Of a stretch of 64,000 nt of DNA, positions 1 through 11,200 are shown one piece after another. The stretch comes from Zelonia costaricensis. Taxonomy: Eukaryota > Euglenozoa > Kinetoplastea > Trypanosomatida > Trypanosomatidae. Under the pieces are notes generated by a model. The model saw only the letters and a program-made list of their open reading frames with translations. It had not been told where the DNA came from and ran no database searches. The stretch lies in contig JASAOO010003544.1 in assembly GCA_030849075.1 (NCBI GenBank), forward strand, positions 51,691 through 115,690, in the 5' to 3' direction. The stretch's first letter is position 1, and every line of letters starts with the position of its first letter. Made by a program: the position numbers and the translations under genes.

Positions 1-2
1 CG

Positions 3-1163
3 ACCCACACCGTGCTCAGCGGTGCCCGCACGGGAGGCCAGGAACAGAGCTACCTGCAGCTGCTCGCTGTCACTGTGCCGCAAGACACGCAATCGCTCGA
101 CGACTCCGACGCGGCCTTCAGCGAGGCGACAGGAGAAGTCGGCGGCTACGGCATGGCGCCCCATGCCTGCGGTCTCAAGGTCGAGCGGCGCATTCTGCAC
201 GACGGCGACGTGCTGGCCGCCCGCTACATGCCAGCCAACCCGCTGCTGCTCTCCTCCTCCTCGAGCAACGGGAACCTCTACGTGTTCGACTGGTCGCGCG
301 TGCCGCTGGGCCGCTTTCCAAACGACCCGCCGCGGCCCCGTGCACCGCTGCCGCCGAACGAGCTGAGCAGCGAGGCGACAGAGGAGGAGCGGGCGCAGTA
401 CCAGAAGCGCATGCGCGCCCTTAACGTGGTGGCGGCGGAGCAGGACAGGTGGGACCGGCGCACCGGCGATGGCCAGCACGTGCTGACCCTCGCGGGGGGA
501 AGCGGCGCCTCGGACAATGTCGACTGGAGCACGAGCCTCGACGGCGATGTCGCGTCCGGCTCCTTGGGCCGCGTGTGCGTGTGGCGGGTGGCGAACATGT
601 CCAAGGACGACAGCCGCCTCGTGCAGCCGTTCCGCGTCTTCGAGGTGGACGACGAGGAGACGCGCGTGACGCACGTCAACTTCTCGTGGACGTCTCCGGA
701 GTCGCTGCTGGCTGCCACGACGTCCGGCGCGGTGCGCGTCCACGACATGCGTGCAGCGCGCGGCGAGGAGGTCTTCTCCATTGGCAACCCCGCCACCTCT
801 CTTGCGCTGTCGCCGCTGGACGGCAATGCGCTGCTGATCGGCGACGCGACCGGCAACGTACTTTTCTTCGACCTGCGCAAGAGCAGCGCGGCGGTGCAGG
901 TGGAGCGGCTGCACGCTGGTGAGGTGACGACGGTGGAGTGGTGCCCGCACTCGCGGCGTCTCTTCACTTCCGGTGGCCACGACGGCGTGGTGTGCGTCTA
1001 CAACCAGACCAGGGGCAAGACGCTCTTCAAGCACTGGGGCCACACGGACGTGATTATGGACCTCGGCTGGAACTGGCAGGACGACGGCGCCGGCCAGCTC
1101 GTGTCCACGGACAGCAACGCGATCATGCTGTGGCGCCCACGCGACTTCTTCCTCTGCGCATAG
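3..1163 (+). CDS. RBBP4/RbAp48-type WD40 histone-binding protein, 5' truncated by window edge
   Basis: The frame is open from the first complete codon (position 3), so the true start lies left of the window; 386 residues to the TAG are visible. The first visible residues (THTVLSGARTGGQEQSYLQ) resemble the segment joining the N-terminal H4-binding helix to the propeller in RBBP4/MSI1/Hat2 proteins. WD-type blades follow; the clearest are RVTHVNFSW..VRVHDMR, EVTTVEWCPHSRRLFTSGG and the last blade, KHWGHTDVIMDLGW ending SNAIMLWRP. The family chaperones histones H3-H4 as part of CAF-1, Hat1, deacetylase and remodelling complexes in the nucleus. What is missing is probably the roughly 30-90 residue N-terminal helix region. 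GRWD1/Rrb1 is a related alternative, but the GHT-type last blade fits RBBP4 better. The family call is fairly firm; the complex it serves is inference. Confidence 0.7.
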   Translation, partial: THTVLSGARTGGQEQSYLQLLAVTVPQDTQSLDDSDAAFSEATGEVGGYGMAPHACGLKVERRILHDGDVLAARYMPANPLLLSSSSSNGNLYVFDWSRVPLGRFPNDPPRPRAPLPPNELSSEATEEERAQYQKRMRALNVVAAEQDRWDRRTGDGQHVLTLAGGSGASDNVDWSTSLDGDVASGSLGRVCVWRVANMSKDDSRLVQPFRVFEVDDEETRVTHVNFSWTSPESLLAATTSGAVRVHDMRAARGEEVFSIGNPATSLALSPLDGNALLIGDATGNVLFFDLRKSSAAVQVERLHAGEVTTVEWCPHSRRLFTSGGHDGVVCVYNQTRGKTLFKHWGHTDVIMDLGWNWQDDGAGQLVSTDSNAIMLWRPRDFFLCA

Positions 1164-2127
1164 TCGCCCTGAGCTGAAAGCCGACCAATCAACAGAAGGT
1201 GGGCCATGGAGCAGCACAAGAATGATTCCGTGCTTACTGCGTAAAGGCACGCTGATGGCATAGAGACGGCGGTGCGGCGAAGCGGGGGGGGGCGGGGGAG
1301 GGTGATGTGGTCGTTCGCCACAGATGGCGTACGTGGCACGAAGAAGCTAGGTGGCCGAGAGCACGTCGCAGTCGCACCTCCCACTGCGCACACACTGGAC
1401 TCAGAGCGGCCCCGTGCGGAGGGCGCCTCTGACGTGCGGACGTGAGCCGCCTTCGTTGGCGGCCCATTCCACCGCGACCCTCCCTGCACGTGAGCGGACG
1501 CGCGCCGGGAGTGGCGGGAGTGGCGGGGGGACGGCGGCGGCAGGAGGATAGTGGCTTCGAGGGCGCGGCACCTTCCATAGATGCATACAACTGCAAAGTA
1601 GCCAGAAGTGGAACGAACAGGAGCGTACGCTATCGTCCGGATGAGAGCGGCAGCCCGGCGGCTGTGCGCGGTGACTGCCTGGACACGGTGGAACACTGAG
1701 CAGCCGGCTATTTGAGTTAGAGGGCGGGGGGGGGGGCTCACGTGTTCTCGCCGGAAAGGTGCCTGCTACGCCTTCTCCTCCAGCCCCTTTCCCCAAGGCG
1801 CCAGATCGGCCAGCACGCGGGGGGGCTTTCCTTGCCCGAGCCGTTGCCGTCGCGTCCGCCGCGTCACCTGCACAGCTCCCGGCCCTTTGCCTTTTCTCCT
1901 CTTCCACCGCTTCGATGATTCCCTTCGCGTCCTCCTTCTCTCTCTGTCTTTGTCTGTCTCACGTACCCGTGCTGAACTTCGGCAACGCGTGCGCATCCTT
2001 CATTCCTCCAATCGGGGCACCAGCAGATCACCTGCCGACTTCCTTAACCCCCCCCTCCCCCACTTCCGCCGTACGCGCTCTTCTGCCAGGTGGGAAACCG
2101 CAGCGAGCCGTGAACACAACACAAAAA
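1164..2127. other. Spacer with 3' UTR of WD40 gene and 5' leader of helicase gene
   Basis: No credible gene is seen. It holds G-rich runs near 1285-1300 and 1725-1736 and a long C/T-rich stretch from about 1780 to 2087. A tract of C and T at about 2047-2087 ends in AG at 2088-2089, a plausible spliced-leader acceptor that would leave a 5' UTR of about 38 bases before the helicase ATG. Confidence 0.6.
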
Positions 2128-3948
2128 ATGTCGGAAGCGGACGTGCACGCGACGTGGTCGGAGCTGCCGCTCGACACGCGCTTGCTGGAGGCACTGAAGG
2201 ACCTGTCGTGGAAGAGGCCGACGGCGGTGCAAAGCGCGTGCGTGCCGCTGGCCCTCAAGGGAAAGGACATCTCCATCCAGTCCCGCACGGGCTCAGGCAA
2301 GACCGGCGCCTTCGTTATTCCGGCCGTGCAGCGCATCATCACGGAGCGGGAGCAGCGCGGCGGCCGCGCCCTGCCCAACCCGTGCGTGCTGATCCTTGTG
2401 CCCTCTGTCGAGCTGTGCGAGCAGACCGCGGAGGCGGCGCAGGCGATTAGCAAGTACGTGCAGCCGCGCCTCGTCATCGACAACCTCACTTCCGGCGGCG
2501 GTGTCACGGCGGGCCGCGTCCAGTCTGCCCACATCGTCATCTCGACAGCGGCGCTACTGGCGAAGGCCTGCAACCAGGGCACCATCACCGCCGAATCGCT
2601 GCAGCACGTTCGCTTCTTCGTGCTCGATGAGGCGGACGTGGTTGCCTCAGTGGCGGAGCGCTCGCTGCGCACCGTGCAGTCCCTGTTGCCGCCAAACATG
2701 CAGGTCCTTCTCGCCTCTGCGACGCTCACGAAGGGCGTGGCCGCGGTGAAGGGGCAGCTGCTGCGCCACCCCGTCAACGTCGTCCTCACCTCCGAAGACG
2801 TCGACGAGGCCCTCAGCGGCGCGGGCACGGGCGAGGCGGAGGCGCCGCGCGGCCCGGTTGTGGAGTCGCGCGTGACGGTGCGGGACCCGCTCAGGACGAC
2901 GCTGCATCAGCACTACCTCGTCGCGACCGACGAATGCCATAGCCACACACTGCTGTTCGGCCTGTATCGCATGGCCCTCATGCAGGGCAAGACGCTCATC
3001 TTCGTGAACGACGACGAGCAGACGTACCGCCTGCAGAACTTCCTCGAGCAGCTCGGCGTCGCCACCCTCGCCTACGACGCGAACCTCCCCATCAACGTCC
3101 GCCTCGACACGCTGCGCCGCTTTCAGAGCGGCGCTGTCTCAACGCTGGTGTGCACCGACGGCACCCTCGAGAGTGCGATGCAGCTGCAGATGTCATTGGA
3201 GGAGACGCAGGCGGCGGAGAAGGGGTCAGCCGCTAAGGCGGATGCCAGCGCTGCCCCATCACGCCGGCGTGGCCGCTCCTCGTCTGCGTCGAGCCGCGGT
3301 AACGACGAGGCACCATCGGCCCTGCACCGCGGCATCGACTTCGCGCACGTGCGCAACGTCGTCCTCTTCGACGGCGTCGAGGCGACGGACCCGATCGCGC
3401 TGTCGCGATACACCCACCGCATCGGCCGCGCTGGCCGCGCCGGGGAAGAGGGCATCTCGATTGCGATCTTCACCGTGCCTCAGGCCCGCAAGTACCTGCA
3501 CCCACTGCGCCAGTACTGCACCGAGCGCGGCGAAGCCATTCAGCCGTTCCGGCAGATGCAGCGCGCGGAGGTGGCAAAGCTGCAGTACCGCGTTGACAGC
3601 GTGCTGGGCAACATCACCCGCACCTCCACGCGCAAGATGCGCGTCGCCTCTGTCGCGGCCGAGCTGAGCCGCAGCTCCTACCTGGCGAACCACCTCTCGC
3701 AGAAGGACACGGACGCGTTGCAGCGTGTGATGCGGCGGTCGTCGAAGCGCGTGAAGGTGGAGCGCAACATCCTTGACGTGCCCGAGTACATGCGCCTCTC
3801 CACAGCCGACGACGTTGGTGCGTACCGCAAGCGTGTCCGCGCCAACCAGACGCAGTCGAGCCGTCTGCGCAACGCGGCGCGCAAGACGTCGGCAGATCCC
3901 CTCAAGAACATCGTCGCGAAGCTGCGCTCGTCGAAGCGCAAGACGTAG
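2128..3948 (+). CDS. DEAD-box ATP-dependent RNA helicase, DDX56/Dbp9-like
   Basis: A 606-residue SF2 helicase. Visible motifs are the Q motif (RPTAVQ, Q35), Walker A RTGSGKT (53-59), DEAD (167-170), SAT (197-199), RGIDF (401-405) and motif VI HRIGRAGRAG (430-439), where alanine replaces the usual threonine of HRIGRTGRAG. A Ser/Arg/Ala-rich insert sits between TDGTLES and RGIDF, the place where Dbp9/DDX56 proteins carry an insert, and the C-terminus is basic (ending KLRSSKRKT). Dbp9/DDX56 acts in the nucleolus in 60S pre-ribosome assembly. The start chosen is the ATG at 2128, preceded by AAAAA and a polypyrimidine/AG signal; the frame stays open upstream to 1759 but that part is pyrimidine-rich leader. 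DEAD-box identity is certain; the Dbp9 subclass is an inference from the insert position and the RGIDF motif. Confidence 0.88.
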   Translation: MSEADVHATWSELPLDTRLLEALKDLSWKRPTAVQSACVPLALKGKDISIQSRTGSGKTGAFVIPAVQRIITEREQRGGRALPNPCVLILVPSVELCEQTAEAAQAISKYVQPRLVIDNLTSGGGVTAGRVQSAHIVISTAALLAKACNQGTITAESLQHVRFFVLDEADVVASVAERSLRTVQSLLPPNMQVLLASATLTKGVAAVKGQLLRHPVNVVLTSEDVDEALSGAGTGEAEAPRGPVVESRVTVRDPLRTTLHQHYLVATDECHSHTLLFGLYRMALMQGKTLIFVNDDEQTYRLQNFLEQLGVATLAYDANLPINVRLDTLRRFQSGAVSTLVCTDGTLESAMQLQMSLEETQAAEKGSAAKADASAAPSRRRGRSSSASSRGNDEAPSALHRGIDFAHVRNVVLFDGVEATDPIALSRYTHRIGRAGRAGEEGISIAIFTVPQARKYLHPLRQYCTERGEAIQPFRQMQRAEVAKLQYRVDSVLGNITRTSTRKMRVASVAAELSRSSYLANHLSQKDTDALQRVMRRSSKRVKVERNILDVPEYMRLSTADDVGAYRKRVRANQTQSSRLRNAARKTSADPLKNIVAKLRSSKRKT

Positions 3949-5201
3949 TGCGGCGGTGTCGGCATCGCGCATCGCTCCCGTGAGTTGTTTTTTTTTGTGT
4001 TTTTGGCTAAGGAGCACACACAGACACATGCACACACACACACACAAACACGGGTGTTCGAGGGGTGGACATGCGCCGTCACGGCTCCATGCGCGGCGTC
4101 GTCTCTGCACAACGGTCTTGCCACACTGTGCAGTCGTGTGTCCGTGTCCGTGTGTCTGTGCGCGTCTGTTCGATTAAGCCACGCCTTGCGTGCTAACTCA
4201 AATGTGTTGTCAAGGCTCAATCTCGCCGCCACCGTGCACCTCCCTGTGTTCCGGGGGAGGGGGGGGAGGGAAGGGTGGCTCTGGGGCACGCGAAGTGGCA
4301 GCTGCGTGCCAGGTGGTGCGCAACCGACGCCACCAGCTGAGCACATCTGCCCTCCTCCCCACCCCCGTTGAAGGAGAGGGCAAGGTGCCCGCCGGGAGGT
4401 GGGGCCACATACGCAGGCTGAGCTCTTCGTGTGCGCGTACCAACGGAAGGGACGGCACAGTTCACACGCAAGGGTGGTGCAAGATCCCGTGTCACACAGA
4501 CACACTGGCTTGTGTGTACGTGCGTGTAACGCACAGGCTGGGCGACCTGCCTTCGCTGCTCCCGTGTCCCCCATTGCGCAGGCCCACCGCTGGTCCCTCC
4601 TTCAACTCCGCTCGACTTGACGCCTTCGCCTCTCTGTGGCATATTGGCTGCACTCGCCCGCTTTTGTGGGGTTTGCGCTGCACTGCGCACGCACGTGCAG
4701 TGTGAGAGAGAGGGGCAGCACGCATCCCTCTTCGTACTTTCCCTCCCACCTCATCGGTGCCGGTGCGCCTTGAACGGGCGTGTACGTGCTACCGTCTTTG
4801 CACCTCACAGCGGCTGTGAGAGGGCGACTGCACCTGTGCACGTGTTCGCGACAGAGGGGGGACAGCACAGCTCGCGCCGTCGGATAACAGCGCCACGGCG
4901 TGAGCTGCTCTAGGCGAAGGGCACCGACAAGGATCCCCTCACACGCGCCACCCTCGCGATATCGGCCTCTTCCCGCCCTGTCAGCGTCTGCTTCCATTGT
5001 GCAGTGCTTCACCCGCGTCTTCGATTCTTTGTCGGGGCGTCGTGCGCTTCAACTCGACTTCCCCCCCTTTTTCGTTGCTTCAGCGTGGCGCGAGCCCATA
5101 GACACACGGCGCGCACGTTGGACGGCACCCCCATCCCCAAGATCCACAAACACACGCACACACTCAGCCAGCCCGGTGCTGTGCACGCGCCCGTCATCGC
5201 C
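3949..5201. other. Spacer with CA repeat, no gene
   Basis: A T-run near 3987-3995 is followed by a CA-rich stretch (about 4015-4049, pure CA at 4031-4045) in the likely 3' UTR of the helicase. A G-rich patch lies at 4254-4270. The remainder is mixed GC-rich sequence with only short shadow frames. The right end holds the polypyrimidine acceptor of the next gene. Confidence 0.6.
5057..5083 (+). promoter_or_regulatory. Candidate spliced-leader trans-splice acceptor
   Basis: An uninterrupted C/T tract (C7 then T5, then CGTTGCTTC) ends in CAG with AG at 5082-5083. It lies about 119 bases before the ATG at 5202. Its position excludes the in-frame upstream Met near 5004 from the mature mRNA and so supports 5202 as the start of the giant protein. 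This is read from sequence; no transcript evidence was available. Confidence 0.55.
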
Positions 5202-8200
5202 ATGACGACCGACGCGTCGCCGGTCAACCACTATCTGCTCTTCAGCCGGGCGGACGAGTTCGGCACGGACGACAAGATCGACTATGCCCTGCGCCATTTC
5301 CGCATCTACGGCTCCACGGGCAATGGCGCGGCCCACGTGCCCACCTCGCTGAGCACGGAGCTCGACCGGCGCATGCTGGTTCGCACGTTGGAGGAGCTGA
5401 AACGCGGCGTGGCCTTCGGCGATCGTGCCCTTCCCGTCACCCCAAGCACCGGAACTACCTTCAACACAAACGTCAGTGCCTTCTCGTCGCCTGAGTACTG
5501 CACCTCGCCGCAGTTCGACGGCGGCAACGACGGCGACGCGTCGAGCGTCTTCTTCGACGGCGCCAACGACCTCGACGCGAAGCCGTGGGACACGGCGGGG
5601 AGCAGCCAGGCCAATTACTGGAGCTGGCCGATGGAGGCGCTCTACCAGGCGTACCACCTCTGGATCGCCATCGACTACGGCCGCGACGTCTTCAGCATCA
5701 CCCGCAACGGCGTCTTGCTGGCCGACCGCATCCCCACCGTCATCTCATCGCTGCTGCAGGTGGTCGAGTCAACGCTGCACGCCCGCGAGCAGGATGTGCT
5801 GCAGCTGCGCAGCTTCGTCGAGGCGGCCATCATGGACGAGCAGACCCGCGCTCGCGTGCTGCAGCAGGTCTGGAACCCCAGCGTGTCGGTGAGCGTGGTG
5901 CTGCTCAACGTCCCACCAGAGGCGGTGCGGGCCGTGCCGTTCACGCGGCCGGCTCCCCCAGAGGAGGAGCCACCGCGCGGCGACGCCCAGCGACAGCGCG
6001 CGCGCCAGCACCCCGCCATCGTCATGTACCCGCCAGAGCACCGCCGGTTCTCCGCCCTCGAGACGGACGGGAGCGAGCTGTCGCGGTGCTCGGTCGTGAC
6101 GCTGCTGTCGCACTGCGATGCTCGCGCGCTGCTCAGCGATGGCGGCTACATGGACCGCCTGCGCGACTTGCTCACCAGCTACGAGAGCGTCTACCGGGAG
6201 CACAGCGCACTGCAGGTGTGGCCACAGTCGTCACTGAGTGCCTCTCTGGAGTACCTCATCCGCGCCATGCCCGAGAGCTCGCCGGAGTGCAACACGCTTG
6301 TCTTCATCAGCAACGTCGGCACGATGAAGTCGTCGGACACGCTCACGTTTCTGGAGAGCACCGTGCGGCGCAAGAACCTCATCGTCTCGATCGTCGCCCT
6401 GAACCGCATCCTCATGTTCGACTCGCCGGAGCTGAGCCCGCTCGCCCGCTTCCTCTCCTCCGTCGGCGGCTTCGCCGTGCACATCGACTACTGGCTCGCG
6501 CTCGCAGCCCACCGGCTGAACAACGAGTGGTGCCGCAAGTTCGAGGGCGCGCGCTGCCTGGCGCAGCAGATCTTTGTGCACCTCATCAACCGCTTCCCCG
6601 TCGCCATACCAGGCGCGACCCGCCGCGACCTGCTCGCCAACACGATGAGCGAACCTGTCGTGCTCTACGACGGCGACCACGACCTGCCCGACTTCGTGAT
6701 TGGGGCCTCGATGAAGGAGGTGCTGCGCGCGACGGCCGCGCTGCGGTTCAACCAGGGCTGGAGCGTCCTGATCGACTACCGCGACGAGGCGTCAACCTCC
6801 CACATGGCGGCGCGCTACGACCACGACTTCCACCGCGGCACCATCACGCTGCACTACGAGATGAACATCAACCGCCCAGCGGTGTACCGCCGCCTCCTCG
6901 TCTCGGGCACCAAGGCGCTCGTCGACCACTTCTGCAAGACGCGCTGGGCAGACGAAGCGACGAGCGTCGTTGGCGAGGCGAACGGGCACTGGCTCGCCTA
7001 CCTCTCGCTGCTGCGGCGGCAGGTGGAGCTGTGGATGAAGGCGGAGCAGGCGCTGATGCACCTCGTCACCGCCGGACCCCGGCAGACGCCGATGAGCGCG
7101 ATTCCAGACCTCGCTCGGCTCTCGGCCGGGTCAGGGGTGCTGGCGGAGTGGTTCAACACAGCGGCCGTTGCCAGCGTCGGCGTCTTTTTCCGCTCTGAGC
7201 AGCTCTCCCCGCTGCACCTCGTCCAGTACACGCGCGATGCGGCCGGCACAGAGCCGCTCACGGAGGCCGCCGCGCGGGCGTGCGTGTGCGCCGCCATGGC
7301 ACGCCGCCACCGCATCGTCGGCCGCGAGGAGGACCTCACCTTTCTGCACACCGAGTCTGTGCAGCCCAGTAGAGCGGCGTGCGGTGGCATGGCCAGCACC
7401 GCGCACCACGTCTTTGCGCTCGTGCAGTTCTTCCCACAGTACGAGACGAGGTCGGTGCGCGACTTCGGCCTCGCCGGCGCCTTCGAGTGCCGCGTGAGCT
7501 GCGTGTTGTGCGACCGCCCCACGCAGGACAGCCTCGTGCGGGGGGTGCTGGCGGATGTCGAGGAGGCGGTGCGGGAGCGCAACCGCGGCACGCCGCGCAG
7601 GGAGCGGCACCTCGTGGTGCGTGCCGCCCAAGACCCGGAGAACGAGCAGGCGCTGCAGCTCGTCAAGGCGAGTCTGGGCACGCGGCGGCTGCGGCTCCTG
7701 TCGAACTACACGGAGGGCTCGCAAAAGGACACGGCAGAGGGCAGCGGCAGCGGCAGCGTGGCGGTGGCGGCGCCCGCTGGCCTTGGCAGGTCGGGCACGC
7801 CTCCCGTCGTGCCGCCCTCGTCGTCGCGCGAGAGGACCGCAACGCCGATGGGACCGGAGCCGTGCTACTGCTACCCGATGCTCTCGTTCCCGTGGTCGCT
7901 GCTGAACGCGCTGTGCTTCCGCTGGGTGCTGGGCTGCGGCGACGCCTACCCGTACCTGACGGAGGAGATTCTCAGCCACATGGTGTCGCGCCGCCTGCAC
8001 GCCGGATTCGAGCTCATTGTGTACTACGCCTCGTCGCTGAAGGCGGTCCTCGTCAAGCGCATTGGCGACCACGAAACCTGCTCGGACGTGTGCATCTTCG
8101 ACGTGCTCGAGTCACTGCCGTCCAGCGCACCGGAGCCAGCCTCGCAGGTTTCGATCCGCCGCCTTGTGACACCCTTCAAGCGCGCCCGGTCGTCGCTGTG

Positions 8201-11200
8201 GACGTACACGCACGACATTCAGGAAGATCTGCACATCGCCACGGCCCTCTTCACGTGCCGCACCATCACGACACCAGCGAGTGGCGAGCGCCGCTTGCTG
8301 CCGCGGCAGATGCGGGAGCGCGGCTTCAGCCCGTTTGTGCCACGCGTCGAGTCGCTACTCTTCGCCCTGCGCGCCACCTACACGGAGTACCTCGAGCTGC
8401 GCTCCCCACCGTCCCTCGGCGTGGACGGCTGCGTGCGGCTGCGCGACCGCCTGCTCAACATCGTTAGCAGCGTCGGGGACCGCAGTGCTGTGGTCAAGGC
8501 CCGCGTGCTGCAGCCGGACTACGTGCAGCGGCTCTCCTCGGGCAGCGACGCCATTGACGCGGACGCGGACGTCTGCGTCTCCGTGCTGAGCCCGCTGCGG
8601 TTCCGCACCATGCTGTGCGTGCTCATCCTCGAGGGCGACACGGACGACGGCGCGGGTCGGCACGTGGTCAAGGTCGCACTCGCCGCCCTGGACGCTGCGG
8701 TGCTGGAGTTCACCATGGCCCAGCAGTACCAGCGACGCCGTGCTGCGACGCCGATCGCGGCGGTGCCGGGTGACGCGGAGGAGGCGGTCGCTGGCCGCGC
8801 CGCGATGCCGGAGTGCGCGGCAGACCGCGCGGTGGTGCTGTCGGTGCGGCACCTGCTCACCGTCTTCACCGCCGTCTTCTGCGCGCGCGAGCTCATCGCG
8901 TTCTTGAAGCAGGCACCGGCGGGGCAAGCGGCCGCGGCCGCCGTGGCGGAGCTGACGGACACGTACGCGAGTCTCGGCACGTACGCGGTGGAGACGGATG
9001 TGACTCATCTGCTGCACCTCGAGCAGTGGCGCTGCCAGGCAACGCCGACGGTGCACTGGCGGGACAGGGTGCAGGCGGTACTGACGGACGTACTGGCCGC
9101 GCAGAAGTGCTGCTTTGCCGCGCACCCCACACTGTGGCTGCCCGAGTCGGCGGCCGACCGCGCGGCGCGGCGGAAGGAGGCGGCGGCTGCGGCCTTCGAA
9201 GAGGCACCGGAGGAGTGCGACGACAGCTCCAGTGATGAGCCGGCGACGTCGGCTGCGCTGGACGACACCGCGACGGAGGAATGCCGTGACGCGCGGCTCG
9301 ACCTGCTACCCGCTGCCGTGAAGGCGTGCGTGCTGCTTCCAGCGGCGACGCGCGGCGCAGGCGCTGAGGAGGCGGAGTGCCGGTGGCTCGCCATCAGCGC
9401 CGGCGCCGTTGAGGACGGCGCATCGACACGCACGAGCACCTTGTGCGAGCGGACGGAGTGGGTCATGCCGCAGCCGCCGGCAGGCACCAGGGACGTGGCC
9501 ACGGCGGCCTCGACGCCGCCCGATGTGCCGGACGCTGCGGCGCGTCTGAAGTTGCGTCTCTTCGTGAAGACGGTGCCGGCGGAGCTGCTCGAGCTGTGCG
9601 AGGACGGCACGTTCTGCCCCCCGCAGCAGGCTGTCCGGCGCACGCTGCGGGTGCTCTTCTACCGCTTCACCTCCGAGGAGGCGCCCGCCGTCGTGGGCGG
9701 CGGCGCCGCGGTGGGCGCCTCCATTGCCGCGGGTCACCAGATCGCGTCCGACGGCGTGGGTGTGGCAGACGTCGACGAGCTCTTCATGCGGCCCACCGCC
9801 GTCGCCTGGGATCGGCAGCGGTGCCACAGTGCCTTCCTGGGGTGTACGGTGGGCAGCTCGCTGCCGCAGCGTATCGAGCGGGCGATGACGCACATGGTGG
9901 AGCGGCTGAAGTGGCGCGTCGCCGTCTACTGCCTGCGCAACGCCTGCCGGTGCTCCTCCTTCCGCCAGCTGCAGGCCCGCGTGGAGGCGGAGCCGGATGC
10001 AGCCGCGCCCCGCACGAGCTCCACGGCGGGCACACCAGCGGCAGCGAAGCGGCGGGAAGAGCGAGCGCGAGCGGCCGCCGCGGCGCCGCGGGACGCGGTG
10101 CTGTCGCACGGCGTGAGCATGAAGGCGGCGGAGCTGGTCGGCAACGCGGGGCTGCAGGCGCTACTCTGCGACGTGGTCACGCCCGCGCTGCTGAGCTCGC
10201 CACGCTTCGTGCGGGACACCTTCTCGGTCGAGTTCACGCAGCAGGAGACGAACAGCGGCCGCGTCGTGCCGGAGGAGGCGATGCGCGAGGTGTTCCGGCG
10301 CTCCGCGCACGAGGACTGGATGTGGGTGCTGCCCACGCTGGCCCTCTCCTTCGCGGTCGTGCCCAACCGGGCCCACTTCGGTGAGCGCTGGGTCGTCGTG
10401 TGCGCGACAACGCAGCCGGGCCACCCGGTCAGCGACGCCCGTATCCTCGTCTACGACGCCGCGGGCACGGCCGCGGCGCTGGACTCGGTGCGCGCCTACA
10501 GCCACCACCTCCGCGCGCACGTCTGCGGCAAGGTGAAGCAGATCAGCCAGCTGCACCTCCTGAAGCAGCTGCGCGAGTCCTTCCACGCCAGCGTGGAGCT
10601 GATCCCACCCGGGTGGGGCGACCAGTTCTGTCAGAGCGGCGCGTCGGCCAGCGGGACCGGTGGGGCGAGTGGGGTGCACGGGCCGTCGCTGGACTCGTAC
10701 GCGACGGGCTCATCCTTCTACCTGCAGGGCCGCAACGTCCTCGAGATCCCGATCTACTACAAGCTGCAGCACCAGTGCAGGAAGATTCTGCACCGCATCC
10801 AGGGGCACTGCTCGCGCCTCGAGCTTGTCGCCATCTTCAACCGTGACCAGTGCTTCCTCGTGGCCGACGACGTGGAGGGGGACACGTTCCACTACCTCCG
10901 CCTAGTCTTCGTGAAGGACACGGCTCACACGGTGTCCGTCACGTCGCGACCGCCCTCGCTGACCGCGACGGACCGCTGCCCGCAGCTCGTCGTGCAGCTC
11001 TTCAGCGCGACGCCGGACGCGAGCGTGCAGCGGCCGCTGCAGCGCCTGCAGGACTTCTGCTACCTGCTTGCCGTGCAGGAGTTGCAGGGGCACCTCAACT
11101 ACGTGCAGCACAAAATGATCTCCTTCAACGACCTCGTCTTCCTGCAGAACCAGCGGCTCGAGCCCATCGTCGTGAACCTGGGCACAATCTTCGACTCCAC

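Noticed and set aside
1759..2127. N-terminal extension of the helicase frame
   Set aside because: Pro/Ser/Phe-rich translation of a pyrimidine-rich leader. A candidate acceptor at 2088 places it outside the mature mRNA.
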